DNA of 64,000 nucleotides from JAGVIE01 sp964520905 (lineage in GTDB: Bacteria; Bacteroidota; Ignavibacteria; UBA10030; SZUA-254), in contig CAZFQL010000003.1 in NCBI GenBank assembly GCA_964520905.1, forward strand, positions 197,949 to 261,948, read 5' to 3'. Of the stretch, positions 9,310-18,821 are shown piece by piece (within the stretch, counting starts at the first letter, position 1; every line of letters begins with the position of its first letter). The notes below the pieces were generated by a model, which saw only the letters and a list, made by a program, of their open reading frames with translations, did not search any database and was not told the DNA's origin. The translations under genes and the position numbers were made by a program.

Positions 9310-9946
9310 CGTTAATACCCCTCGGTAACATAAATTCTTTTCTACCCGAAGATTTCTTCCCGCGCCTTTTCTCAAATCCAATTAAAAAATATAGTAACTG
9401 ATGTTACGCAAAACTCATTTTTCTATTGATTGTGATTACGACACAAAGTCCCGTAGGTCACAAAGTGATGGAGCTTGTGTAAAAACTCAAAACATGGGTA
9501 TGTCATTCTGAACGAAGTGAAGAATCTGAATGAAAAACGAGACTCTTCGCTTACGCTCAGAGTGACAAATGGACTTTTTACACAGTCTCGATGCCCTTGG
9601 CAGACGTAATATTTATAGAATCCTATATTTTCTTTAAAAAGCCCTAGAGAGGCGACATGTAAAAAGGGACATTTCGCACCTACGGTGCGTATCATCAGAT
9701 AGTAATATTGCGATAGACATTGAATGTTTTGCCTGAAGAACCATAGTTCTATAGTAGATTTGTAGTTCTGAGACGAATGACGATCAAACACTCAAAGTTT
9801 ATGAAAGGAAACACAGCGAACCCAAAAATCCCCGAAATTGATTATTAATGTAGAAATACTTATTATTCGTAGGAAAGTTTTGCGATCGAGACAATATAAC
9901 GATTGAATTAGCGATTAGTGATGTTTCATTTAGTATTTATAGCAGA
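9310..9946. other. Intergenic stretch with palindromic elements
   Basis: 637 bp without a credible gene. It carries the nested inverted repeat at 9476-9584 and a short hairpin CGCACC-TAC-GGTGCG at 9675-9689. The last 150 bp are AT-rich and should contain the promoter of the polysaccharide locus; no clear -35/-10 pair stands out. Confidence 0.5.
9476..9584. repeat. Nested inverted-repeat element (intergenic palindromic repeat)
   Basis: Perfect 10-bp outer arms TGTGTAAAAA (9476-9485) and TTTTTACACA (9575-9584) enclose an imperfect palindrome that begins GTCATTCTGAACGAAGTGAA (9502) and ends CTTCGCTTACGCTCAGAGTG (about 9545-9564). The inner part is a member of the common GTCATTCTGA/TCAGAGTGAC dispersed repeat family. 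It has no coding capacity; it resembles a MITE or extended REP sequence. Confidence 0.6.
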
Positions 9947-12229
9947 ATGAATGTGAATAAAGATAACAAGACGAATCACAGCAGCATCTCGACCCAGGAA
10001 CCGACATTTCAAGAATATCTGACTATTTTTATCCGTGGGAAATGGATAATCATTTTAACATTCATTATTTCCCTTGCGGGTGTTATTCTCTACACCAAGC
10101 TCACCGATCCTTTATTCAAAGCAAGCTCTACAATAATAGTTAACACAAGGTTTGCAGAATCCCCCATGTTTTTAAACGTCGTGATGGGCACAGAGAGAAA
10201 TCTGGTTATGAACGAACTGGAGATTCTAAAATCCAAGCCCCTCGCTGAGCTTGTTGCACAAAAATTACTGAATCAAAAACTAATCGATTCGATCAGTAGA
10301 AATGCCATACAGGTAATTCTACCGCCCAAAGAGCAATTGGGGAAACAAAAATATGCTTCGCTGGAACAGGTTATTCATCGATTGATGCTATCCGTAGACC
10401 TTGAAGCATTACCAGGAACCGATGTTATCCAGATAACGGCAAGCAGCAAAGATCCCGAAGAGGCGGCATTGATTGCAAATTTTTACGGGCAATCGGCATA
10501 TGAGATGAACCTCTACACGAGCCGGGCAAAGTCCAGAATGTTCCGGGAATTTCTTGAAAAAGAATTGATGACGAGAAAGCAGGTATTGACTGAGGCAGAA
10601 GATTCTTTGAGCAAATTCATGCAGAGTCACGGGATTATCTCTCTCGATCAGGAAACCAGCAGTTTGGTCAGTCAAGCATCAAATCTTGAAGCCCAACGAA
10701 GCGAGACCGACATCAGTCTGCAATCAATGACAAAAACATTGGAATCGTACATCGAACAATTTTCTCAGCAGGAGAGCAATGTTGCAAAAGTAATAGGCGA
10801 AGCCAACGATCCGTACATTTCCAGGCTTCAGGAACAGTTGGCGGCGCTTGAAGTCCAGCGCGATGTGACGGTAGCTCAAAACCCTGCTTCGATCGGGAAG
10901 GATGTATATAATCAAAAACTTAAAGAGATCGACAGCCAGATTGCAAATCTTCGGTCAAAGCTTAAGGAAAGAACCAATGAATTTCTGCAATCCCTTCTGC
11001 CGGGTGGACAGACCGGAACAGATCAAAGAGACCCCGCGGGATATTTGAAGCAGATCAAGCAGAAAATTTTAGAAATACAAATTGAGATTCAAACGCTGAA
11101 GGCAAAAAGAAACGCGCTCGATGATGCTCTTCAGCAATATGAAGGTAGATTTGCGAATCTGCCGCTAAGGGCGGTCGATTATACCAGGCTACAGCGTGCC
11201 AAGCTAACTAATGAACAATTGTACAACACCGTACAGGAAAGATTTAACGAAGCAACGATTAACGAACAGTCTCAGTTCGGCTATATTGAGTTTATCGATA
11301 GAGCTAAAATCCCCGATTCACCTTCGAAACCCAAATTATTATTGAACATACTTATTGGTATAGTTTTCGGCATTGGACTTGGAGTCGTTATCGTTCTGAT
11401 AAAAGAGAAGGTCGAACTTCGAATTCGGAACGCAGGTGACCTGAAAAGAGACGGATTTTCAGTGCTGGGCACGATTATGAGTATGGATGAGGAACTCAAA
11501 CTGCTCAAGAAAAAGTCTCATGATGAACAAGAAAAACTATCGTTCGATCCCCGGCTGATTACTATTACGAGTCCGTTCTCGGCAAGCGCTGAATCATATC
11601 GTCACCTCAGAACAAATCTTATGTACAAAAGAGATGAAAGTGTACTGAAATCGATTCTGATCACCAGCTCAAAACCGCAAGAGGGCAAAACTACCGTATG
11701 TGCAAATTTATCGGTTGCATTCGCACAGATGCAAAAAAATACAGTCGTGATCGACGCGGATCTGCGTAGACCGAATTTACATAATTTTTTCAGCATGTCT
11801 AAAGAACCGGGATTATCTGATTATCTTTTCGGGAAAATTGAGATTGAAAAAATAATAAACAAAACTAAAGTCGAGAATCTCGATTTTATCGGCAGTGGAA
11901 AAATATTTGATAATCCTTCTGAACTTTTAGCTTCCGACCGTATGCTTGGATTTTTAGACAGGATGAAAAAACAATACGATGTTGTCATTTTCGATTCTTC
12001 CCCTGTCCTGGCAGACACCGATCCTTTAATTATTTCAACTCTCGTCGATACTGTAGTAGTTATTACGATGGCTGAGTTTACAAGACTTGGAGAATTAAGA
12101 CAATCGATGGAACTGCTTGGCGGTGTACGCGGTAAAGTTCCAGGGCTTATCGTGAACAATTTCAATTTTCACTGGTCACATGGTATCGCTTACGGGTATT
12201 CAGGATATGGTTATTATAGTTCTAAATAA
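9947..12229 (+). CDS. Wzc-like polysaccharide co-polymerase and bacterial tyrosine autokinase
   Basis: 760 residues. The N-terminal Wzz domain has a first membrane segment at about 33-53 and the second at about 466-484, with a long periplasmic coiled-coil region (about 200-450) between. The cytoplasmic BY-kinase domain has Walker A SSKPQEGKTT (about 572-580), Walker A' VVIDADLRRPN and Walker B VVIFDSSPVLADTDP. The C-terminus is a tyrosine cluster (YGYSGYGYYSSK), the usual autophosphorylation site. By family knowledge it controls chain length and export of capsule or EPS in Wzx/Wzy systems. It opens the locus; a 35-bp gap separates it from the SLBB gene. Adaptor and kinase are in one chain, as in Gram-negative Wzc. 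Confidence 0.93.
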   Translation: MNVNKDNKTNHSSISTQEPTFQEYLTIFIRGKWIIILTFIISLAGVILYTKLTDPLFKASSTIIVNTRFAESPMFLNVVMGTERNLVMNELEILKSKPLAELVAQKLLNQKLIDSISRNAIQVILPPKEQLGKQKYASLEQVIHRLMLSVDLEALPGTDVIQITASSKDPEEAALIANFYGQSAYEMNLYTSRAKSRMFREFLEKELMTRKQVLTEAEDSLSKFMQSHGIISLDQETSSLVSQASNLEAQRSETDISLQSMTKTLESYIEQFSQQESNVAKVIGEANDPYISRLQEQLAALEVQRDVTVAQNPASIGKDVYNQKLKEIDSQIANLRSKLKERTNEFLQSLLPGGQTGTDQRDPAGYLKQIKQKILEIQIEIQTLKAKRNALDDALQQYEGRFANLPLRAVDYTRLQRAKLTNEQLYNTVQERFNEATINEQSQFGYIEFIDRAKIPDSPSKPKLLLNILIGIVFGIGLGVVIVLIKEKVELRIRNAGDLKRDGFSVLGTIMSMDEELKLLKKKSHDEQEKLSFDPRLITITSPFSASAESYRHLRTNLMYKRDESVLKSILITSSKPQEGKTTVCANLSVAFAQMQKNTVVIDADLRRPNLHNFFSMSKEPGLSDYLFGKIEIEKIINKTKVENLDFIGSGKIFDNPSELLASDRMLGFLDRMKKQYDVVIFDSSPVLADTDPLIISTLVDTVVVITMAEFTRLGELRQSMELLGGVRGKVPGLIVNNFNFHWSHGIAYGYSGYGYYSSK

Positions 12230-12264
12230 ATATTTGGCTAATAAGTCGATAAGGGTAAGATGAT

Positions 12265-12801
12265 ATGAAGAACGGTTTATTTCTCTTAAAGATAATTTGC
12301 TTGTTATGTATCTGTTTGTTGATCACTGGAAATATACAAGCCCAGGTTCAAGAAGGAGTGTTGGGATCTACAACACCTTCGGCGGCATCTGCGGCATCGT
12401 ATTACTTTATTTCCAAACCCGGTGAGCTGACTATGCAGGTAAATATTTGGGGGTATGTTCGTAATCCGGGAAGATATGAAATTCCAAGTTCTACCGATCT
12501 GATTCAATTGGTCTCGTATGCGGGCGGACCAATTCCGGATGCCGACATGGGTGATGTACAGGTAACCCGCCTATTGAAAAATGATTCGACGTATTCGCAT
12601 CAGGAGTTTTATGTTAATCTTGCAGATTTGACTAAGATTCAGTCAACTGATTTGAATTTATATCCGGGAGATACGATTTTTATCGACCGAACAAGCTGGG
12701 CATCGTTCAGGGATATTCTTACCGTCATGATCCCGGTTGCTACCGTAGCCACGACTGTGGCTCTGGTAATCATTACGAACCGAAATAGCACCACGCCATA
12801 A
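12265..12801 (+). CDS. Exported SLBB-domain protein of the polysaccharide export system
   Basis: 178 residues. A signal peptide (LKIICLLCICLLITGNIQAQ) is followed by one SLBB domain at about 55-140 (VNIWGYVRNPGRYEIPSS; LIQLVSYAGGP; LYPGDTIFIDR) and a hydrophobic C-terminal segment (about 148-172). SLBB domains build the periplasmic ring of Wza-type exporters. The protein lacks the Poly_export (PES) domain and is about half the length of Wza, so it is an accessory or truncated-architecture exporter component; a full-length Wza must be elsewhere if the system uses one. It sits directly between the Wzc-like and Wzy-like genes. Confidence 0.82.
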   Translation: MKNGLFLLKIICLLCICLLITGNIQAQVQEGVLGSTTPSAASAASYYFISKPGELTMQVNIWGYVRNPGRYEIPSSTDLIQLVSYAGGPIPDADMGDVQVTRLLKNDSTYSHQEFYVNLADLTKIQSTDLNLYPGDTIFIDRTSWASFRDILTVMIPVATVATTVALVIITNRNSTTP

Positions 12802-12809
12802 CCCATACC

Positions 12810-14174
12810 ATGATTAGCGGCTATTCACAGCAATTATATTTTGTTTTTGCTCTGATTGGTGCAGGGATACTTACCTATAAAGGTACAAAAATGCACCGGA
12901 TAATAACTTTTTTGTTAACACTCTGGCTATTAGGCGCCTCGATTATTCATCTTGAAGCATACAATTTGCCGCTGAAGTTTTTAGGCGGCGAGATGCAGTA
13001 TAAGCGGCTTGTGTTTCTTATCTTATTGTTTTATCTAACAATGTTTATTTTTTTGAAACCCAGATTGCCGGAAAAAATTCCCCGTCTTCCATTTGAGAAA
13101 TATTTGTTTGCGTTCTTCGGATGGTTTATTATTGTAATTGGCTATCATTTTTTCACCGGTACGCTCGGTACAAGAGATTTTATCGAGGTTGCCGAGGGTG
13201 TTATGCTGGTACTGGTATTATATTTAGTTCTGAAGCACATTGTTACTATCGAAATATTACAAGTTTTAGGACGAGCTATCATTTTGGTTGCTGTGTTGTC
13301 TTCGTTAGTAGCGATTGTACAATTTTTTGGAAATCCCTGGTTCCTTAGAATCGGCAGCGACCTAACTGCGTTCGGAGGAAAATTACGAAGCAATGGATTG
13401 TTCTATGCAGAATATGTGCACAGTTATGTTTGTGTTATGGCGCTGATGGTAACTCTTCTTGGAGTCAAGGAAGGGAAAATACGAAATGGATTAGTGGCGC
13501 TGCTGCTGGTCGGGATTGTTTTATCGTTCCATAGAATGAGTTGGATTGTTACAATTGTTATATTCATCTTATATATCCTTCTTTTTAATAGAAGTGGCTT
13601 TAAGAAATTTATTGTCTGGATTCCGCTTGCTGCTTCCATCGTATTGTTTTTATCTCTTGAAATATTCCAGGTTGTAGATAAGATTCAAGAATCGTCTTTC
13701 TATAAAGGGAGATTAAGTCAGAATAGTTTAGATAGCCGGGAGAAACTAAGCGAGATGGCATTAAGGCATCTTGATGAGATTTTCTTTTTGGGAGCCGGTA
13801 GTTCCAAAAGTGGAGTGTATTATTATGCAATGATGAATGCTGTGAATGACAGAGATTGGGCAATGGGTTTAAGGGGTGGGTTCCATAACATCTATGTCTA
13901 TAGCTTATTCTTTTATGGAGTGCCATTTGCCTTTGTTTTTATTCTAATGTTGATAGTAGTAATAAAATATTTTCTAAAATCATTTTTTGCCGGAGAAGCT
14001 TTTTCCTTTTTTCCGTTTCTTTTTCTTGTCATGTTTATAATAATGAATATAACAAATTGCTTCCCGGTTGAGTATGATTTTGGATTTTATTTCGGTTTGT
14101 TCCTCGGATGCGGCGCAGCCGTGGTTTCAAAAAATATTCCAGTAGGCAGTCTTCTTATCTTCAAGAATGCATGA
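12810..14174 (+). CDS. O-antigen ligase/polymerase family membrane protein (Wzy-like)
   Basis: 454 residues with roughly a dozen hydrophobic segments through the chain. The large loop near residues 285-360 contains SLDSREKLSEMALRHL and GAGSSKSGVYYY, then GGFHNIYVYSLFFYG. The conserved H-N near the loop end and an upstream R-x-S-x-x-x-R-like arrangement fit the Wzy_C/O-antigen ligase superfamily. Expected role: polymerisation of undecaprenyl-linked repeat units on the periplasmic face. No ribosome site is visible. The 3' end overlaps the flippase start by ATGA, so the two are probably translationally coupled. Confidence 0.82.
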   Translation: MISGYSQQLYFVFALIGAGILTYKGTKMHRIITFLLTLWLLGASIIHLEAYNLPLKFLGGEMQYKRLVFLILLFYLTMFIFLKPRLPEKIPRLPFEKYLFAFFGWFIIVIGYHFFTGTLGTRDFIEVAEGVMLVLVLYLVLKHIVTIEILQVLGRAIILVAVLSSLVAIVQFFGNPWFLRIGSDLTAFGGKLRSNGLFYAEYVHSYVCVMALMVTLLGVKEGKIRNGLVALLLVGIVLSFHRMSWIVTIVIFILYILLFNRSGFKKFIVWIPLAASIVLFLSLEIFQVVDKIQESSFYKGRLSQNSLDSREKLSEMALRHLDEIFFLGAGSSKSGVYYYAMMNAVNDRDWAMGLRGGFHNIYVYSLFFYGVPFAFVFILMLIVVIKYFLKSFFAGEAFSFFPFLFLVMFIIMNITNCFPVEYDFGFYFGLFLGCGAAVVSKNIPVGSLLIFKNA

Positions 14175-15391
14175 GTAAAGTTAATTTTAAATATGGACAA
14201 GCCGGGTCACTTTATATAGCAGTACTATTGAGCATTGTTATCGGGATAGGCTCGAGTATAATAACAACGCGAATTCTTGGTCCGCAAGATTATGGCGATT
14301 TGAAATTTATTCAAATTTTTTTCCAACTCTTGGCTACAATAGCACCTTTCGGAATCCTCCCGACAGGCGCGTTGTTATTGGCGCGGATGAGAGAAAACGA
14401 TCTACGTAAGTCCGAATTGATTGGGGCAATCCTACTCATCACGGCGTTTTTATCTCTGGTGTTCATGACGATTTCCGTCGGGTTTTCATTCTTTGAAAAT
14501 AGTCTGTTAGGAAATCTTCTCGGACAAACAATTTTATTATTTTCGCCTTTGGTTGCAATCTTGATTTTCCAGCCTTGTCTTGAATATATACTGCAGGGAG
14601 ACAATCAAATTTACAAATTGTCTTTTTTCCGGATAATGCCTGGGTTACTGTATGTTATTCTTATGTTATTGATGCAGTATTTTTTTCATATTACGCTCGG
14701 GATGTCTCTTTTAATCCAACTGGTTACATCCGGTATTATGACTATCGTAATTATCCGACAACTTCGCCCGACTCTGACTCATTTTAAAGAAAATAAAAAT
14801 ACAATCATTGAGGCAAATAAGCATTACGGTTGGCATATATATATCGGGAGCTTAAGTAGTGTTGCTACCTCGTATTTGTCTACCTTTATGATAAGTTATT
14901 ATATTGACAATACTCAGGTGGGGTTTTTCGCTCTTGCAACAACGATATCGATGCCGTTAGCGCAGATTGCGAATGTTGTCGGTACAACATATTTTAAAGA
15001 TTTTACTAAGGAAAAATTTCTCCCTCGTAAAATAACTCTGGTAGCCGTGGGTTTCACTTTGGTGGCTTTTGGTTTATTCGTTATATTTATTAAGTATCTT
15101 GTTGTTATACTTTATACCCAAAAATTTATAGAAGTCGTCTCGCTCTCTTACATCATTGCACTAGGTTATTCGTTTTTAGGAATCGGCGATTTTCTTAACC
15201 GATTTCTTCAGGCGCACGGTAAGGGTAAGGAATTGCGAAACGGAGCCTTCTTGGTTGGTTTTGTAAATATCTCCGGGTATTTTTTACTCATAAAATTTTT
15301 CGGAGTTACCGGGGCTGCAATAACTCAGTGTTTATCGAGTTTTATCTATCTCTGTGTGATGTTTTATTACTACAGAAATTTCAAAAGGTAA
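14171..15391 (+). CDS. Polysaccharide repeat-unit flippase (Wzx-like, MOP superfamily)
   Basis: 406 residues from the ATG that overlaps the stop of the Wzy gene (ATGA). A longer frame from 14108 would add a charged tail that runs inside the upstream gene, so the shorter start is preferred. About 11-12 membrane segments; the N-terminal block SLYIAVLLSIVIGIGSSIIT, TTRILGPQDYGD is the usual opening of the polysaccharide biosynthesis protein/MATE-like family. Expected role: flipping undecaprenyl-PP-linked repeat units to the periplasm. Slightly shorter than a typical Wzx. It is followed by about 120 bp and a possible promoter before capE. Confidence 0.85.
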   Translation: MSKVNFKYGQAGSLYIAVLLSIVIGIGSSIITTRILGPQDYGDLKFIQIFFQLLATIAPFGILPTGALLLARMRENDLRKSELIGAILLITAFLSLVFMTISVGFSFFENSLLGNLLGQTILLFSPLVAILIFQPCLEYILQGDNQIYKLSFFRIMPGLLYVILMLLMQYFFHITLGMSLLIQLVTSGIMTIVIIRQLRPTLTHFKENKNTIIEANKHYGWHIYIGSLSSVATSYLSTFMISYYIDNTQVGFFALATTISMPLAQIANVVGTTYFKDFTKEKFLPRKITLVAVGFTLVAFGLFVIFIKYLVVILYTQKFIEVVSLSYIIALGYSFLGIGDFLNRFLQAHGKGKELRNGAFLVGFVNISGYFLLIKFFGVTGAAITQCLSSFIYLCVMFYYYRNFKR

Positions 15392-15445
15392 AGTTTGTCA
15401 TCTATCCAATCATTACATAGAATACGAAATGTAGCAATACTATGA

Positions 15446-15472
15446 TTGACTTGATATTATTTTTGATATACT
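15446..15472 (+). promoter_or_regulatory. Possible sigma70-type promoter for the sugar-nucleotide genes
   Basis: TTGACT (15446-15451) and TATACT (15467-15472) are close to vegetative -35 and -10 boxes, but the 15-nt spacer is short. It lies in the longest gap of the first half of the locus, just upstream of the CapE-like gene. Pattern match only. Confidence 0.3.
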
Positions 15473-15515
15473 TTCATTAACGAAATAATACTTTTTTTAC
15501 AACTTGGAGCACACT

Positions 15516-16520
15516 ATGCTAAATGGAAAAACACTTTTGATAACCGGGGGCACGGGTTCATTTGGAACTACGTTTGTCGATAGAGTGTTACGCGATTATT
15601 CTCCTTCTTCCATAATAATTTTTAGTAGAGATGAGAAGAAACAATTCGATATGAGAAATAGATTACACACGCCTATATTAAAATTTGTTATTGGCGACGT
15701 AAGAGAGAGGGACAGAGTTTTCCAGGCGATGAAGGGGGTCGATTATGTATTTCATGCCGCCGCTCTAAAGCAGGTTCCTACATGTGAATTTTTTCCTTAT
15801 GAAGCTGTGATGACCAATGTAATAGGAACGCAAAATGTGCTTGATGCTTCTGAGGAAAATGGAGTCAATAAAGTTATAGTCCTGAGTACCGATAAAGCCG
15901 TATATCCGATTAATGCCATGGGTTTATCAAAGGCGATCCTGGAAAAATTAATGCTGGCGAAAGCAAGAACATTCTCAAGTAAAACGGTGTTTTGTGGAGT
16001 TCGCTATGGCAATGTTATGTATTCTCGCGGATCTGTTATTCCGCTGTTTATTGAACAAATACAAAATAAGATGCCCGTCACAATTACAAATCCGGCAATG
16101 ACTAGATTCTTATTACCGCTGCCGATCGCAATTGAACTGGTACTCTATGCCCTTCAAAAAGGAGAGAACGGTGATATTCTCGTTCGGAAATCTCCCGCAG
16201 CTACTATTGAGATGATTGCTGATGCAATGTTGGATATTTTTCAATCAAAGTACGGGAAGAAAATTATCGGGACAAGAGAAGGCGAAAAACTTCATGAGAC
16301 GTTAGTAACTCAGGAGGATTTACTTAAAGCGCAAAGTTACGACAATTTTTACCGGATTAAAAATTTAGAACGCCTTGACTATGATAAATATTTTGTTGAA
16401 GGAACAATTGACAAATTTCCTAAAGAAGGGTATACCTCAGAAAATACAACGAGACTCGATTATGGCGGGACTAAAGAACTCATTCTATCATTGCGCGAGG
16501 TTCAGGATTTATTGAAATGA
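15516..16520 (+). CDS. capE: UDP-N-acetylglucosamine 4,6-dehydratase/5-epimerase (CapE/FnlA type)
   Basis: 334 residues from the ATG at 15516; a GGAG site lies 7 nt upstream, which rules out the TTG at 15504. An extended SDR: NAD motif GGTGSFG at residues 9-15, VFHAAALKQVPTCEFFPYEA, then TDKAVYPINAMGLSKA, where Met-x3-Lys replaces the usual Tyr-x3-Lys, as in the FlaA1/CapE group. CapE converts UDP-GlcNAc to the 2-acetamido-2,6-dideoxy-4-keto intermediate with C5 inversion, the first step to UDP-L-FucNAc. The next two genes are CapF and CapG homologues in the same order as in Staphylococcus aureus type 5/8 and Pseudomonas O11 clusters (wbjB-C-D). It overlaps capF by ATGA. Confidence 0.88.
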   Translation: MLNGKTLLITGGTGSFGTTFVDRVLRDYSPSSIIIFSRDEKKQFDMRNRLHTPILKFVIGDVRERDRVFQAMKGVDYVFHAAALKQVPTCEFFPYEAVMTNVIGTQNVLDASEENGVNKVIVLSTDKAVYPINAMGLSKAILEKLMLAKARTFSSKTVFCGVRYGNVMYSRGSVIPLFIEQIQNKMPVTITNPAMTRFLLPLPIAIELVLYALQKGENGDILVRKSPAATIEMIADAMLDIFQSKYGKKIIGTREGEKLHETLVTQEDLLKAQSYDNFYRIKNLERLDYDKYFVEGTIDKFPKEGYTSENTTRLDYGGTKELILSLREVQDLLK

Positions 16521-17644
16521 GTAAAATTAAAGTTGGGATTACCGGACAAAGCGGTTTCATCGGATATCATCTCTTTCATTATTTAGCGACCAAGACCGAT
16601 AATATCGAATTAGTTCAATTCAACGATAATTATTTCTCACAACATTCAACTCTCCAGAATTTTGTGAATCAGTGCGACACAATCGTTCACCTCGCCGCTA
16701 TGAACAGGGGAGATGAAAAAGAAATATACGATACGAATATCCGGCTTGTTCAGGAATTAATCTCTGCTTTAAGATCGACTTCGAAAAAGATCCACGTTAT
16801 TTTTGCTTCATCTGTACAGGAGAGCCGCGATAACGTTTATGGAAGATCAAAAAAAGAAGGCCAAAAATATTTTGATGAATGGACTACTACATCGAACGGA
16901 ATAAGTACAACACTTATTATACCGAATGTTTTTGGCGCATTTTGCAAGCCACACTATAACTCAGCAATAGCTACGTTCTGTTATCAACTTTCGCATGACC
17001 AGTCGCCTGAAATTAAAATAGACGCGGAACTTCCCTTGATATATGTGAATGATCTTGTCGATAATATTTATCGGGAAATAATTTCCAGGCGCGCAGAAAA
17101 GACGATAAAGATTTTTGTTCCTGAGACCATACGCCGCAAGGTTTCCGATCTACTTCATCAGTTGCTTAATTTTAAAAAAGATTACCTCGCGGATGATTTA
17201 ATCCCGGAGTTAAAAACACCATTTGATATCGCATTGTTCAATACGTTTAGATCTTATATCGATTATTCATATTATCCTCATAAAATTCCTGTTAAAGAGG
17301 ACGAACGCGGATATCTGGTAGAAAATATAAAATCACAAAGTGCCGGGCAAACTTTTTTTTCTGTTACAAAACCAGGGATCATTAGAGGAAACCATTATCA
17401 CTTTCGTAAATTAGAAAGATTCTGTGTCATATCAGGTGAAGCTGTAATTCGATTAAGAAAAATAGGTACGCAGGAAGTAGTCGAATATAGAGTATCCGGC
17501 GAAGAACCGTCGTATGTAGATATACCTATATATCACACGCACAATATCGAGAACGTTGGGAAAACAAAACTATTGACAATATTTTGGTGCAACGAATTTT
17601 ACAATCCAAATGATTCAGACACCTACTTCGAGAATGTCAGATGA
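16517..17644 (+). CDS. capF: CapF/FnlB-type bifunctional epimerase-reductase with C-terminal cupin
   Basis: 375 residues. The N-terminal SDR half has GQSGFIGYH (residues 9-17), the FASSVQES strand and YGRSKKEGQ, a Tyr-x3-Lys pair. The C-terminal third (about 262-370) is a cupin: DERGYLVE, GIIRGNHYHFRKLERFCVIS, and VDIPIYHTHNIEN with the metal-binding histidines of the CapF zinc cupin. Family knowledge: the cupin epimerises C3 and the SDR half reduces C4, giving UDP-2-acetamido-2,6-dideoxy-L-talose, the substrate for CapG. It overlaps both neighbours by 4 bp. The domain order and neighbours make this assignment firm. Confidence 0.9.
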   Translation: MSKIKVGITGQSGFIGYHLFHYLATKTDNIELVQFNDNYFSQHSTLQNFVNQCDTIVHLAAMNRGDEKEIYDTNIRLVQELISALRSTSKKIHVIFASSVQESRDNVYGRSKKEGQKYFDEWTTTSNGISTTLIIPNVFGAFCKPHYNSAIATFCYQLSHDQSPEIKIDAELPLIYVNDLVDNIYREIISRRAEKTIKIFVPETIRRKVSDLLHQLLNFKKDYLADDLIPELKTPFDIALFNTFRSYIDYSYYPHKIPVKEDERGYLVENIKSQSAGQTFFSVTKPGIIRGNHYHFRKLERFCVISGEAVIRLRKIGTQEVVEYRVSGEEPSYVDIPIYHTHNIENVGKTKLLTIFWCNEFYNPNDSDTYFENVR

Positions 17645-18804
17645 AAAATAAGAAGAGCAATTTAAAGGTTTTGACTTTTGTCGGTACACGACCCGAGGTA
17701 ATACGATTATCTCAAACTATGCTTCTGTTGGATAAATATGTCAACCATGTAATAGTTCATACGGGACAAAATTATACCTATGAATTAAATAAAATCTTTA
17801 TCAAAGATCTCGGAATACGAAAACCGGATTATTATTTAAAAGTCAATACTTCTACGCTTGGTTCGATGATGGGCGATACCCTGATTAAAGCCGAAAAAGT
17901 ATTGTTAAAAGAAAAACCGGATGCTGTACTGATTTTGGGAGATACTAATAGTTCGATAGCAGGGATCATGGCTAAAAGATATAAGATACCGATCTACCAC
18001 ATGGAGGCAGGCAATCGGTGCTATGACCAAAACGTTCCTGAAGAAATCAACCGAAAAATCATAGATCATATTTCGGATTTCAACTTAGTTTACACAGAAC
18101 ATGCCAGAAGACAATTGCTCTCCGAAGGAATTCCGCATCGCCGGATTTATCTTACCGGCTCTCCGATGAATGAAGTATTGAAGTATTATGAAAAGAAAAT
18201 AATGCAATCGGAGATTTTAAAAAAATTACAGCTAAAGCCACATGATTTCTTCCTCGTCAGTGCACACCGAGAAGAAAATGTCGATAATCCGGAATCATTG
18301 CGCTTGATCATCAAGACGATAAATAATATTGCATCTGAATACGGTAAGAAAATAATTATATCGACCCATCCAAGAACCCTGAAGAGAATACAAGAAGAGG
18401 GAAACATAAAGTTTAACAAAAATATTCTCATGCTAAAACCTTTTGGTTTTACAGACTATGTATGGCTGCAGATGAATGCCATTTGTACTCTTTCTGATAG
18501 TGGAACAATTAGTGAGGAGTCTGCGATATTAGGATTTCCGGCGATTACGATAAGAAATGCAACCGAGCGTCCGGAGGCTCTCGATGCAGGCTCGATTATT
18601 CTGACGGGCATCGATGAGTCAACGATAACCGATTCAATCAACCTTGTAATAAATGAAACACGAATTCATGCCCCTCAATCGCGGCCCGCAGACTATGGCG
18701 TATCAAATACATCATGGAGGGTGCTGAAATTAATTTTAGGTACTGCTAAGTTAAGCAACAAATGGGCTGGTATAGAGATTAATCGAAAAATTAAAGATCG
18801 GTAA
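17641..18804 (+). CDS. capG: CapG/FnlC-type UDP-2-acetamido-2,6-dideoxy-L-talose 2-epimerase
   Basis: 387 residues. WecB-like non-hydrolysing epimerase: FVGTRPEVIRLSQTM at the N-terminus, ILGDTNSSIAGIMAKR, HMEAGNRCYDQNVPEEINRK, VSAHREENVDNPESL and SDSGTISEESAILGFP. These are the standard nucleotide and active-site blocks. Position directly after CapE and CapF points to CapG rather than plain UDP-GlcNAc 2-epimerase; the product would be UDP-N-acetyl-L-fucosamine. The start ATG overlaps the capF stop. Confidence 0.88.
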   Translation: MKNKKSNLKVLTFVGTRPEVIRLSQTMLLLDKYVNHVIVHTGQNYTYELNKIFIKDLGIRKPDYYLKVNTSTLGSMMGDTLIKAEKVLLKEKPDAVLILGDTNSSIAGIMAKRYKIPIYHMEAGNRCYDQNVPEEINRKIIDHISDFNLVYTEHARRQLLSEGIPHRRIYLTGSPMNEVLKYYEKKIMQSEILKKLQLKPHDFFLVSAHREENVDNPESLRLIIKTINNIASEYGKKIIISTHPRTLKRIQEEGNIKFNKNILMLKPFGFTDYVWLQMNAICTLSDSGTISEESAILGFPAITIRNATERPEALDAGSIILTGIDESTITDSINLVINETRIHAPQSRPADYGVSNTSWRVLKLILGTAKLSNKWAGIEINRKIKDR

Positions 18805-18821
18805 TATTATTTGCTAATATT

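Noticed and set aside
14108..14170. Longer N-terminus for the flippase
   Set aside because: The extra 21 residues lie inside the Wzy gene and are charged; the ATGA overlap start at 14171 fits the locus pattern.
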